Origin: Variovorax sp. UMC13
GTDB taxonomy: Bacteria > Pseudomonadota > Gammaproteobacteria > Burkholderiales > Burkholderiaceae_C
Reading direction: 5' to 3'
Assembly (NCBI RefSeq): GCF_014170375.1
Contig: NZ_LZZW01000031.1
Location: forward strand, 310,001-374,000
Length of the DNA: 64,000 bases
Shown: one piece after another, positions 51,053 through 59,149 of the stretch
Layout of the letters: each line of letters opens with the position of its first letter
Position numbering within the stretch: the stretch's first letter is position 1
Position numbers and translations under genes: made by a program
The notes under the pieces: generated by a model
Told to the model about the DNA's origin: nothing
The model's database searches: none
The model's input: the letters and a program-made list of their open reading frames with translations, nothing else

Positions 51053-52390
51053 ATGATGACGACCTCCATCGGTACACACAACAGCGAATCCCCGCCCGAC
51101 AGCGAGATCGCCCGCGCGGTTGGCGCCGATACGCATGTCCACCCCGGCGAAATCGCTGTCGGCGTGGTGATCGGGCGCGCCTCCGAATATTTCGACTTCT
51201 TCGTCTACGGCATCGCGTCGGCGCTGGTGTTCCCGGCCATCTTCTTCCCCTTCGCGGACCGCCTGACGGGCACACTTTACGCCTTTGCGGTGTTCGCGCT
51301 GGCCTTCATCGCACGCCCCTTCGGCACCGCGCTGTCGATGGCCATCCAGCGCCGCTACGGCCGCGAGGCCAAGCTGACCTCGGCCCTGTTCCTGCTCGGC
51401 ACCGCCACCGCTGGCATCGCCTTCCTGCCAAGCTACGCGAGCATCGGCCCGGCCGCCATCGTGCTGCTGTCGCTGTTCCGCATTGCCCAGGGCATCGCAT
51501 TGGGCGGCTCCTGGGACGGCCTGCCCTCGCTGCTGGCGCTCAACGCGCCCGCCAACCGCCGCGGCTGGTACGCCATGCTGGGCCAATTGGGCGCCCCGGT
51601 GGGCTTCATCGTGGCGGGCGCGCTGTTCGCGTACCTGGTGTCCAGCCTGACCTCGGAAGACTTCCTCACCTGGGGCTGGCGCTATCCCTTCTACGTGGCC
51701 TTCGCCATCAACGTGGTGGCGCTGTTCGCCCGGCTGCGGCTGGTGGCGACCACCGAGTACTCGCGCCTGCTCGACGAGCGCGAACTGGCCCCCACCGGCG
51801 TGATCGAACTGGGCCGCTCGCAGGGCGTGAACATCGTGATCGGCGCCTTCGCGGCACTGGCCAGCTACGCGCTGTTTCACATCGTCACGATCTTCCCGCT
51901 GTCGTGGATCACGCTGTATTCCGATCAGTCGGTGAGCCAGTTCCTGGTGGTGCAGATCATCGGCGCGGGCCTGGCCGCGGCCTCGATGGTGGCCTCCGGC
52001 AAGATCGCCGACCGCATCGGCCGCCGCATGACCCTGGGCTCGCTGGCCGTGATGATCGCGGTGTTCAGCGGCTTCGCACCCACCCTGCTCGACGGCGGCG
52101 CCTTCGGCCAGGACACCTTCATCCTGGTCGGCTTCGTGTTGCTGGGTCTGTCCTACGGCCAGGCCCAGGGCACCGTGACCTCGAACTTCCCGGCCAAGTA
52201 CCGCTACACGGGCGCCGCCCTGACGGCCGACGTGGCCTGGCTGGTCGGCGCGGCCTTCGCCCCCCTGGTGGCCCTCGGCCTCTCGGCCCACTTCGGCCTG
52301 GGCTACGTCAGCGTCTACCTGCTGTCCGGCGCCGCCTGCACGCTGGGCGCGCTGGGCCTGAACCGCGCGCGCGAGCAGCAGCGCGATTGA
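51053..52390 (+). CDS. MFS transporter of the metabolite:H+ symporter (MHS) family
   Basis: 445 residues with twelve predicted membrane helices. Family signatures are VGVVIGRASEYFDFFVYGIA at the start, RPFGTALSMAIQRRYGREAK after helix 2, and GGSWDGLPSLLALNAPANRRGW in the central part. MHS carriers take up organic acids, osmolytes or shikimate-like compounds with protons. Two tandem ATGs (51053 and 51056) make the exact start uncertain by one codon. It is divergent from cyoA and ends before a composite repeat array. Substrate unknown. Confidence 0.87.
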   Translation: MMTTSIGTHNSESPPDSEIARAVGADTHVHPGEIAVGVVIGRASEYFDFFVYGIASALVFPAIFFPFADRLTGTLYAFAVFALAFIARPFGTALSMAIQRRYGREAKLTSALFLLGTATAGIAFLPSYASIGPAAIVLLSLFRIAQGIALGGSWDGLPSLLALNAPANRRGWYAMLGQLGAPVGFIVAGALFAYLVSSLTSEDFLTWGWRYPFYVAFAINVVALFARLRLVATTEYSRLLDERELAPTGVIELGRSQGVNIVIGAFAALASYALFHIVTIFPLSWITLYSDQSVSQFLVVQIIGAGLAAASMVASGKIADRIGRRMTLGSLAVMIAVFSGFAPTLLDGGAFGQDTFILVGFVLLGLSYGQAQGTVTSNFPAKYRYTGAALTADVAWLVGAAFAPLVALGLSAHFGLGYVSVYLLSGAACTLGALGLNRAREQQRD

Positions 52391-52440
52391 GCGCCAGGGC
52401 GCGCGAGCCGCGCCTCCCTCCACCTTCTCCCGTTCCCCTC

Positions 52441-52523
52441 CCAGAGATACCGCGGAACTGGCTTTGCCAGGCCGCCGGTATCGCCCCCTCGAGGGGGAGG
52501 CGCCGCAGGCGCATCGGGGTGGG
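52441..52523. repeat. Composite hairpin repeat, unit 1 (83 bp)
   Basis: The unit holds nested hairpins: GATACCG (52446-52452) pairs with CGGTATC (52476-52482), with CTGGC-TTT-GCCAG inside; then CCCCCTCGAGGGGG (52484-52497), a perfect palindrome; then GGCGCCGCAGGCGC. The first 49 bp are identical to unit 2. It lies 50 bp after the MHS transporter stop. Confidence 0.85.
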
Positions 52524-52607
52524 CCAGAGATACCGCGGAACTGGCTTTGCCAGGCCGCCGGTATCGCCCCCTTGAGGGGGAAGCGCTGAAGGCGCTTCGG
52601 GGGTGGG
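52524..52607. repeat. Composite hairpin repeat, unit 2 (84 bp)
   Basis: A direct tandem copy of unit 1 that starts with the same 49 bp and diverges in the distal part (CTTGAGGGGGAAGCGCTGAAGG in place of CTCGAGGGGGAGGCGCCGCAGG, broken by one extra G later). The distal hairpin pairs AAGCGC with GCGCTT. Confidence 0.85.
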
Positions 52608-52615
52608 CTAATTCT

Positions 52616-52646
52616 GGGGAAGCGCCGTCAGGCGCTTCGGGGGTGG
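52616..52646. repeat. Truncated third repeat unit with perfect hairpin
   Basis: Only the distal third of the unit remains. It contains GAAGCGCC (52619-52626), loop GTCA, GGCGCTTC (52631-52638): an 8-bp perfect stem. It sits 6 bp from the end of the convergent Bug gene, so the array may act as a bidirectional terminator. Confidence 0.75.
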
Positions 52647-52651
52647 ATCAA

Positions 52652-53626
52652 CTACTCCGCAGTGATCCCGGCTGCTTTCACGATCCGGCCCCACTTCTGC
52701 GATTCACCGGCCTGGAACTTCGCCAGCTCCTCCGGCGAGCTCGTGAACACCTCGGTGCCCGTCGGGTCGTAGAACGCGGCCTTGGCGGCCTCGCTCTTCG
52801 CGGCCTTGACCAGCAGTTCGTTCAAGCGCTTGACCACCGCCGGCGGCGTCTTGGCCGGCGCATAGGCCGCGAACCAGTAGCCCATCTCGTAGCCCTTCAC
52901 GCCCGCTTCGGCAATGGTGGGGACATCCGGTGCCAGCGGCGAGCGCGCGGCGCCCGAGGCGCCCAGCGCGCGCAGCTTGCCGGCCTTGATCTGCGGCAGG
53001 CCGGTGGCGGTGTCGGTGATCATCATGTGGATCTGGCCACCCAGCAGGTCGGTCACGGCCAGCGTGTTGCTCTTGTAGGGCACGTGCAGCAGCTGGATGT
53101 CGGCCATCTGCTGCAGCAGTTCGCCGGCCATGCGGCTGGATGAGCTGCCGCTGCCGAAGCTGTACTTGCCCGGCTCCTTCTTCGCCAGCGCGACGAACTC
53201 GGCCACGGTCTTGGCAGGGAAGGACGGGTTCACGACCATGATCTGGCCGCCCTTGCCCAACGCGGCGACCGGCGAGAAATCCTTCACCGGGTCGTAGGGC
53301 AGCTTCTTGTACAGGTGCTCGTTGGCCGCGTGCGTGGTGTTGGTGGTGATCAGCACCGTGTAGCCGTCGGGCGCGGCCTTGGCCACGAACTGCGAGGCAA
53401 TGAAGCCGCTGGCGCCGGCCTTGTTGTCGATCACCACGGCCTGCTTCGATTCGGCCGTGATGCCGTTGCCCAGCGCGCGCGCGATCTGGTCGGTGGCGGT
53501 GCCGGCCGCGAAGGGCACGACGAAGGTGATCGGCTTGTCGGGAAAGGCGCCCTGGGCCTGGCTCGCGACGGGCGCCAGGGCCAGCGCGGCGATGGCGAAG
53601 GCGATCGAATGGATGCGGCGGTTCAT
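52652..53626 (-). CDS. Bug-family tripartite tricarboxylate-type substrate-binding protein
   Basis: 324 residues with a Sec signal peptide (SIAFAIAALALAPVASQAQG) and the Bug fold: FPDKPITFVVPFAAGTATDQ at the mature N-terminus (ligand loop), VVIDNKAGASGFIASQFVAK, GSGSSSSRMAGELLQ and AGKLRALGASG. Bug proteins bind carboxylates or amides in the periplasm; membrane partners TctA/TctB are not in the window, as is common in Comamonadaceae. It is downstream of the two AtuA-like genes on the same strand and probably part of their operon. Confidence 0.9.
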   Translation of the reverse strand: MNRRIHSIAFAIAALALAPVASQAQGAFPDKPITFVVPFAAGTATDQIARALGNGITAESKQAVVIDNKAGASGFIASQFVAKAAPDGYTVLITTNTTHAANEHLYKKLPYDPVKDFSPVAALGKGGQIMVVNPSFPAKTVAEFVALAKKEPGKYSFGSGSSSSRMAGELLQQMADIQLLHVPYKSNTLAVTDLLGGQIHMMITDTATGLPQIKAGKLRALGASGAARSPLAPDVPTIAEAGVKGYEMGYWFAAYAPAKTPPAVVKRLNELLVKAAKSEAAKAAFYDPTGTEVFTSSPEELAKFQAGESQKWGRIVKAAGITAE

Positions 53627-53659
53627 GCGTGTTGTCTCCTGAGGTTTTTGGAAAGGGGA

Positions 53660-54022
53660 TCAGCCTTCGGTCGGGCCGATGAGTCGATGCTGCAGTCCGG
53701 CCGGCACCACGATCGGCAGGTCGAGCAGCAGGAAGGAAAGCGATTTGCCGTGCGTGTCGAGGTTCAGCGCGTCGTTCACGCCGCCGTCGAGCACCGCGTC
53801 GAGCACGAAGTTCATCGCCTGCAGCTTCGGCAGCACGAAGCGCTGCACATGGCTGGGCGCGCGGTGGCGGAACTGCGCGGCCACGGCCTCGGGCGTGACC
53901 TGCTCGACCAGCAACGGCCACAACTCGGCATGCCAGGCGATCACGCTGATGTTCGAGCGGTCGCCCTTGTCGCCGGTGCGGCCGTGGGCGGCGCGGTAGA
54001 GGGGGACGGTGATCGCGCTCAT
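53660..54022 (-). CDS. AtuA C-terminal-like small protein
   Basis: 120 residues. The start MSAITVPLYRAAHGRTGDKG DRSNIS motif (Gly-Asp-Lys-Gly-Asp) and the following helix resemble the C-terminal domain of AtuA-type acyclic-terpene-utilisation proteins. In many genomes this domain is fused to the larger DUF1446 part; here it is a separate gene overlapping the larger one by four bases. It is probably a subunit of the same enzyme. Reaction unknown. Confidence 0.8.
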   Translation of the reverse strand: MSAITVPLYRAAHGRTGDKGDRSNISVIAWHAELWPLLVEQVTPEAVAAQFRHRAPSHVQRFVLPKLQAMNFVLDAVLDGGVNDALNLDTHGKSLSFLLLDLPIVVPAGLQHRLIGPTEG

Positions 54023-55407
54023 GCCGCGGACTCCAGCAGTTCGAAACGCACCGGCACCGCGTCGCGCGGCAGCAGGCAGGACAGGGTGTTGAGCCGCGGC
54101 GTGAGCGTGCAGCGCACACCGCCACCGCCGGCCGGACCGCAGGTGTAGAGCGCCATCGCCTCGCGGCCCAGGCGCTCGGCCTGGGCGCGCTCGGCATGCG
54201 TGGCCGCCACGCGCAGGCGCACGTCGCGCGCGCCGCCGTCAGGCGTGGCCGCAAGCGCGCGGCCGGCGTCGTCGGCCAGGATGCTGATCGCGCCGATCAG
54301 GTCGACACGCAGCGTGAGCCCCTGCAGGCGCTGGCGCAGCACCTCTGCCGCGAGCCGGGCCCGCGCCTCGGCCCGCGGGCCGGCATAGGAGATCTCGCCC
54401 TCGGCCAGCCAGCCGCCCTCGTGGCAGACGTTGACCTTGTAGCGGCTGGGCCGCGCATGGCCGCGCACGCCGCTGAGCCGCACGCGGTCGGTGCCGACGG
54501 CCTGCACCTCGGCCTCGGTGATGTCGGCCACCACGTCGGGCGTGAGGTAGGCGGCCGGGTCGTGCACTTCGTAGAGCAGCTGTTCCTTGACGGTCGCTTC
54601 GCTCACGCAGCCGCCGGTGCCGGCCGACTTGCCGACGGTGCACTGCCCGTCGGCCGCGATCTCGGCGATCGGGAAGCCCACCTCGGCCAGGCCCGGCACG
54701 TCCTTGAAGCCCGGGTCGGCGAAGTAGCCGCCGCAGACCTGTGCGCCGCATTCCAGCAGGTGGCCGGCCATGGTGGCGCGGCCCAGCACCTCCCAGTCGT
54801 CGGCGGCCCAGCCGAAGTGCGACATCGCGGGGCCCACGGTCAGCGAGGGGTCGGCCACGCGGCCGCAGACCACGATCTGCGCGCCCGCGTCGAGCGCGGC
54901 GGCGATGGGTTCGGCGCCGATGTAGGCATTGGCGCTGACGATGCGCAGCCCGTCCAGCGCCGCGCCCAGTTCGGCCCGTAGCAGCGCCTGGTGCGCGGGC
55001 GAGGAGAGGTCGTCGCCCTCCACCACCGCGATGCGCGGCGCCGGCTGGCCCAGCTCGCGCGCCATGCGCGCGATGTGGCGCGCGGCGGCGCGCGGGTTGG
55101 CCGCGCCGAAGTTGCTAACGATGCGGATGCCGTGCGCGAGGCAGCGCGCCAGCACCGGCCGCAGCATCGCGTCGAGCAGCGGTTCGTAGCCGGCCTCGGG
55201 GTCGGCGCGGCGCCGCAGCTGGGCCAGCGCCAGCGTGCGCTCGGCCAGGGTCTCGAAGATCAGGAAGGCGCGCTGGCCCGCGGGGCCCTCGGCGAGCCGC
55301 GCGATCAGCGTGTCGACCACCGGGCCGGCCGCGTCGGTGCGGTCGCCGGAGAAGCCGGCGGCGCAGCCGATCAGCAAAGGTGGGGGAATGGGGGCCTGGA
55401 CCGTCAT
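54019..55407 (-). CDS. AtuA-family (DUF1446) protein
   Basis: 462 residues. Family features are an N-terminal IGCAAGFSGDRTDAAGPVVD, then GHLLECGAQVCGGYFADPG, an AEIAADGQCTVGKSAGTGGC loop and LYEVHDPAAYLTPDVVADIT. AtuA-like proteins occur in citronellol/geraniol degradation and in unrelated carboxylate pathways. No other atu genes (atuC, atuF) are here, so the substrate is open. It overlaps the small AtuA-C gene (ATGA) and precedes the Bug gene. Its expression is probably governed by the divergent LysR. Confidence 0.85.
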   Translation of the reverse strand: MTVQAPIPPPLLIGCAAGFSGDRTDAAGPVVDTLIARLAEGPAGQRAFLIFETLAERTLALAQLRRRADPEAGYEPLLDAMLRPVLARCLAHGIRIVSNFGAANPRAAARHIARMARELGQPAPRIAVVEGDDLSSPAHQALLRAELGAALDGLRIVSANAYIGAEPIAAALDAGAQIVVCGRVADPSLTVGPAMSHFGWAADDWEVLGRATMAGHLLECGAQVCGGYFADPGFKDVPGLAEVGFPIAEIAADGQCTVGKSAGTGGCVSEATVKEQLLYEVHDPAAYLTPDVVADITEAEVQAVGTDRVRLSGVRGHARPSRYKVNVCHEGGWLAEGEISYAGPRAEARARLAAEVLRQRLQGLTLRVDLIGAISILADDAGRALAATPDGGARDVRLRVAATHAERAQAERLGREAMALYTCGPAGGGGVRCTLTPRLNTLSCLLPRDAVPVRFELLESAA

Positions 55408-55476
55408 GGCGCTTTCTCTTGTCTCGTCTTGGGGTTCAATGTAGGGCCGTGACAGCCATCCGTAAAATAGAAAATT

Positions 55477-55492
55477 CAGATCGATTCATCTG
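55477..55492. promoter_or_regulatory. Inverted repeat in the AtuA-like / LysR divergent region
   Basis: CAGAT (55477-55481) and ATCTG (55488-55492) are 5-bp arms around 6 bp, flanked by TTC and GAA that extend the symmetry imperfectly. A -10-like TAAAAT lies at 55463-55468. The site sits just upstream of the LysR ATG in an AT-rich patch, consistent with a LysR-type autoregulatory site. Confidence 0.5.
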
Positions 55493-55509
55493 GAATCCGG
55501 ATCACCCAA

Positions 55510-56424
55510 ATGAAGACACCCGAGCTCTCCTCGCGCCAGTTGCGCGCCTTCACGGCGCTGGCGGCGCAGCGCAACTTCACCCGCGCGGCCCAGCTGTGCC
55601 ACCTGTCGCAGCCGGCCTTCAGCGCGCTGATCCGCACGCTGGAGGAGGCGCTGGGCGCGCGCCTGTTCGACCGCGACACGCGCAGCGTGCAGCTCACGCC
55701 CGAGGGTCGACTGTTCGAGCCGGCGGCGCAGCGCCTGCTCGACGACATGCGCGACGCGGTCACCGACCTGGCCGACCATGTGGAGCGCCGCACCGGCCGG
55801 GTGCGCGTGGCCGCCCTGCCCTCGCTCGCGGCCGGCTGGCTGCCAGCGGTGTTCGCCGAGTTCATGGCGGCCTGGCCCGGCATCACGGTCGGCCTGGACG
55901 ATGCGTTGTCCGACGCCTGCATCGCGCGCGTGCGCAGCGGCGAGGCCGACTTCGCGCTGGCCGCCTCGGGCGCCGGCAGCGCGGCGGCCAGCGACCTGCG
56001 CAGCCGCAAGCTCTGCAGCGACGGCTTCCACCTGGTGTGCCGCGCCGACCATCCGCTGGCCACCGAACCCAAGCTCGGCGCCCGCAAGCTCGCGCCCTGG
56101 CCTTTCATCCAGATGGCGCGCCACAGCAGCGTTCGGCAGTCGCTGGATGCGGCCCTGCATCCGCTGCGCCTGCACACCGCCTTCGAGGTCGAGCACCTGG
56201 CCACGGTGATGGGCCTGGTCGAGGCCGGCCTGGGCATCAGCGTGGTGCCCGCGCTCACGCTGTTCCACTTCCAGCGCGACACGCTGGTCACGCGGCCGCT
56301 GCCGCTGCCGGGCCTCAAGCGCACGGTCTACATCGTGCAGCGGCGCGAAGGCAGCCTGTCGGTGGCGGCGCAGACCCTGCACGACCTGATCGTGGCGCGG
56401 CTGGGGTCGCTGGCGCTGCGCTGA
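55510..56424 (+). CDS. LysR-family regulator of the AtuA/Bug cluster
   Basis: 304 residues. The LysR HTH (LRAFTALAAQRNFTRAAQLC, LSQPAFSALIRTLEEALGAR) and substrate-binding domain (RVRVAALPSLAAGWLPAVF, onward) are complete. It is divergent from the AtuA-like gene by 102 bp and upstream of the cytosine-deaminase-like gene by 56 bp. It may regulate both sides. Ligand unknown. Confidence 0.87.
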   Translation: MKTPELSSRQLRAFTALAAQRNFTRAAQLCHLSQPAFSALIRTLEEALGARLFDRDTRSVQLTPEGRLFEPAAQRLLDDMRDAVTDLADHVERRTGRVRVAALPSLAAGWLPAVFAEFMAAWPGITVGLDDALSDACIARVRSGEADFALAASGAGSAAASDLRSRKLCSDGFHLVCRADHPLATEPKLGARKLAPWPFIQMARHSSVRQSLDAALHPLRLHTAFEVEHLATVMGLVEAGLGISVVPALTLFHFQRDTLVTRPLPLPGLKRTVYIVQRREGSLSVAAQTLHDLIVARLGSLALR

Positions 56425-56480
56425 GCAGGCGCGTCCGATAATCGACCCCTCCCCCGCATCCCACAAGAAGACCCCCGCCC

Positions 56481-57758
56481 ATGCTCGACCTGCTCGTACG
56501 CAACGCCACCCTTCCCGACGGCCGCACCGGCATGTCGATCGCCGTGCAGGACGGCCGCATCGCCGAGGTCACGGCCGGCCTGGATGCACCCGCGCATGAG
56601 ACGCTCGATGCGCAAGGCCAGTTGCTCACGCCGCACTTCATCGATCCGCACTTCCACATGGACGCCACGCTGAGCTACGGCCTGCCGCGCGTCAACGAGA
56701 GCGGCACGCTGCTCGAAGGCATCGCGCTGTGGGGCGAGCTCAAGCCGCTGCTCACGCAGGAGGCGCTGATCGAGCGCGCGCTGGCGTATTGCGACTGGGC
56801 CGTGGCCAAGGGCCTGCTCGCGATCCGCACCCATGTCGACACCAGCGACCCGAGCCTGCTGGCGGTCGACGCGCTGCTCGAGGTCAAGCGCCGCGTCGCG
56901 CCCTACATCGACCTTCAGCTCGTGGCCTTCCCGCAGGACGGCGTGCTGCGCAGCCCGGGCGGGCTCGACAACCTCGAGCGCGCGCTCGACAAGGGCGTCG
57001 ACGTGGTCGGCGGCATTCCGCATTTCGAGCGCACCATGGCCGACGGCGCCACCAGCGTGAAACTGCTGTGCGAGATCGCGGCCGAACGCGGCAAGCTGGT
57101 CGACATGCACTGCGACGAGTCCGACGACCCGCTGTCGCGCCACATCGAGACGCTGGCCTTCGAAGCCCAGCGCCTGGGCCTGCAGGGCCGCGTCAACGGC
57201 TCGCACTGCACCTCCATGCACAGCATGGACAACTACTACGTGAGCAAGCTGATCCCGCTGATCGCCGAGAGCGGCGTGAGCGTGATCGCCAACCCGCTGA
57301 TCAACATCACGCTGCAGGGCCGCCACGACACCTACCCCAAGCGCCGCGGCATGACGCGCGTGCCCGAACTCATGGCCGCCGGCGTGAACGTCGCCTTCGG
57401 CCACGACTGCGTGATGGACCCCTGGTACGGCATGGGCTCGGGCGACATGCTCGAGGTGGCGCACATGGGCCTGCACGTGGCGCAGATGACCAGCCAGGCC
57501 GGCATCCGGCGCTGCTTCGACGCCGTGACGACCAACGCCGCCAAGGTCTTCCACCTGCCGGGCTACGGCCTCGAAGCAGGCTGCGACGCGAGCTTCGTGC
57601 TGCTGCAGGCGCGCGACCCGGTCGAGGCCATCCGGCTGCGCGCGACGCGGCTCAAGGTCTACCGCAAGGGCGTGCTGCTGGCCGAGACCGCGCCGGCCGT
57701 CGCCACGCTGCATCTCGGCGGGCGCGGCGCGCAGACCGCCTTCCTCGCCGCGCGCTAG
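56481..57758 (+). CDS. codA: Cytosine deaminase-type amidohydrolase
   Basis: 425 residues, the same length as Escherichia coli CodA and closely following its motifs: metal ligands HFH (57-59, TPHFIDPHFHMD), FPQDG, the His of DMHCDESDDP with the catalytic Glu nearby, GSHCTSMHSM, a long NPLINITLQGRHDTYPKRRG loop, and the Asp of GHDCVMDPWYG. It should deaminate cytosine to uracil or act on a related ring. No codB permease is adjacent, and its position behind a LysR/AtuA cluster leaves room for another heterocyclic or amide substrate. Confidence 0.82.
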   Translation: MLDLLVRNATLPDGRTGMSIAVQDGRIAEVTAGLDAPAHETLDAQGQLLTPHFIDPHFHMDATLSYGLPRVNESGTLLEGIALWGELKPLLTQEALIERALAYCDWAVAKGLLAIRTHVDTSDPSLLAVDALLEVKRRVAPYIDLQLVAFPQDGVLRSPGGLDNLERALDKGVDVVGGIPHFERTMADGATSVKLLCEIAAERGKLVDMHCDESDDPLSRHIETLAFEAQRLGLQGRVNGSHCTSMHSMDNYYVSKLIPLIAESGVSVIANPLINITLQGRHDTYPKRRGMTRVPELMAAGVNVAFGHDCVMDPWYGMGSGDMLEVAHMGLHVAQMTSQAGIRRCFDAVTTNAAKVFHLPGYGLEAGCDASFVLLQARDPVEAIRLRATRLKVYRKGVLLAETAPAVATLHLGGRGAQTAFLAAR

Positions 57759-57873
57759 CGCCGACGCGGTCCCCGGGGCCTGGACAAGTTTGTAAAAAAT
57801 CGTAAGATCCCTCCCAAAAAAGTGCCCGGTGACCGACCCGGTCGGTGTCGCGGCGCTACAGAGTTTTCCACTC

Positions 57874-57879
57874 AGGAGG
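57874..57879 (+). promoter_or_regulatory. Perfect ribosome binding site deciding a GTG start
   Basis: AGGAGG is fully complementary to the anti-Shine-Dalgarno core and lies 8 bp before the GTG at 57888. It fixes the methyltransferase start, as the frame has no ATG near the conserved region. Confidence 0.85.
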
Positions 57880-57887
57880 CCCACCCC

Positions 57888-58514
57888 GTGTCACATCCCC
57901 AGCAGTTGTTCTTCGTCGGCGGCGTCAAGCAGTTCCTCGGCGATTTCTTCCAACAGAAAAAGGTGCTGGAGATCGGCAGCCTGGACATCAACGGCTCCGT
58001 GCGCGGCCTGTTCGAAGGCTGCGAGTACATCGGACTGGACGTGGGCGAAGGCAAGGGGGTGGACCTCGTCGGCTACGGCGAGGACTTCGGCGGCAAGGCC
58101 GGCGCATTCGACGTCGTGATCTCCTGCGAAGCCATGGAGCACAACCCCGGCTGGCGCAAGACCTGGCTCAACATGGTCCGGCTGGCCAAGGCTTCGGGCC
58201 TGGTCGTGATGACCTGCGCCTCCACCGGGCGGCGGCAGCACGGCACGCTCGAGTACTCGCCGTCCGATTCGCCGCTGACGATGCAGAAGCAGCAGAACCA
58301 CTACCGCAACCTGGTCGAGGACGACTTCAAGGCGATCCTCCCCTGCGACGCCTGGTTCTCGGTCTGGTTCTTCTGCCAGGACCACACCAGCCACGACCTG
58401 TACTTCTTCGGCCTGGGCAAGGAGGCCTCTGCGGAGGCGGTCCAGCAGGCCACCGAGCTCCGCGCCGCGCTCGCCGACCACTACCACAAGCGCAACGTGC
58501 TGGGCCTGCAGTAG
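57888..58514 (+). CDS. SAM-dependent methyltransferase-like protein
   Basis: 208 residues from a GTG start at 57888, chosen by the perfect AGGAGG. A class I methyltransferase core is visible: motif I KVLEIGSLDINGSVRGLFEG, acidic strand-2 end YIGLDVGEGKGVD, and FDVVISCEAMEHNPGWRKTW as motif IV region. The pattern resembles small methyltransferases from polysaccharide or surface-glycan loci, but none are nearby. A short AT-rich stretch (57787-57828) upstream probably holds the promoter. Substrate unknown. Confidence 0.78.
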   Translation: MSHPQQLFFVGGVKQFLGDFFQQKKVLEIGSLDINGSVRGLFEGCEYIGLDVGEGKGVDLVGYGEDFGGKAGAFDVVISCEAMEHNPGWRKTWLNMVRLAKASGLVVMTCASTGRRQHGTLEYSPSDSPLTMQKQQNHYRNLVEDDFKAILPCDAWFSVWFFCQDHTSHDLYFFGLGKEASAEAVQQATELRAALADHYHKRNVLGLQ

Positions 58515-58693
58515 ACGAAGGTGAAGGCCCCCGCGCGTCTCCCGGCTGCAACTATCACACGATAGAGTGGCCTATCAAGCACCGATCGGGCCCTTGTCCG
58601 ACGGTCATTTTCCGGCTGCGGTGAATACTGGCGATGACGCGCTGGAAAAGACGGCGCCTGTGCATATCAGTCATCCGTTCAGGGAATCCGCGT

Positions 58694-59065
58694 GTGTCAG
58701 TGAAAACCTTTCTGGTCGAAGACAGCGATGTCATCCGGGCCAACCTCACGGAGACGCTGCAGGAACTGGCCGGGGTCGAAGTGGTCGGCCATGCAGACAC
58801 CGCGCAGCAGGCCACCCGCTGGCTGCTCGCCCACCCCGACGACTGGGACCTGGGCGTGATCGATCTTTTCCTGCGCGAGGGCAGCGGGCTCAGCGTGTTG
58901 GGGGCGTTGCGCGAACGCCGTGCCACCCAGCGGCTGATCGTGGTGAGCAACTACGCCACGCCGGAGATGCGCTTGCGCTGCCAGGCCGCGGGCGCCGACG
59001 CCGTGTTCGACAAATCCACCGAGATCGAGGCCTTGCTGGCCTACTGCGTGGCGCTCGACACCTGA
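58694..59065 (+). CDS. Single-domain response regulator (CheY-like)
   Basis: 123 residues from a GTG at 58694 with AGGGA 8 bp upstream; a GTG at 58700 or an ATG at 58634 are alternatives. The receiver is complete: VEDSD acidic pocket, phospho-acceptor Asp in LGVIDLFLREGSG, switch Ser in IVVSNYA and Lys in VFDKSTE. There is no output domain and no adjacent kinase, so it probably receives phosphate from an unlinked or nearby phosphorelay (the kinase at the right edge is a candidate). Confidence 0.8.
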   Translation: MSVKTFLVEDSDVIRANLTETLQELAGVEVVGHADTAQQATRWLLAHPDDWDLGVIDLFLREGSGLSVLGALRERRATQRLIVVSNYATPEMRLRCQAAGADAVFDKSTEIEALLAYCVALDT

Positions 59066-59092
59066 ACCCGGCGGGCGAGGCCCAGCCCCCTT

Positions 59093-59144
59093 GATAGAAC
59101 GGCTCTCTTGGAGTTAATTTCTATCTTCCCGAGGCTCTAGCCTC
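59093..59144. promoter_or_regulatory. Operator-like repeats upstream of the S24-type repressor
   Basis: GATAGAA (59093-59099) and TTCTATC (59119-59125) form perfect 7-bp arms 19 bp apart, and GAGGC (59131-59135) with GCCTC (59140-59144) forms a second small palindrome 6 bp before the ATG. Repressors of this class usually bind such symmetric sites at their own promoter. Confidence 0.55.
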
Positions 59145-59149
59145 CACCC

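Noticed and set aside
50894..52423. Apparent N-terminal extension of cyoA running antisense through the MHS transporter
   Set aside because: The lipoprotein signal begins at 50893, and the extension is low-complexity shadow translation of the transporter gene.
52441..52646. CRISPR-like array
   Set aside because: Only two full units in direct tandem without spacers, each made of hairpins; no cas genes are nearby.
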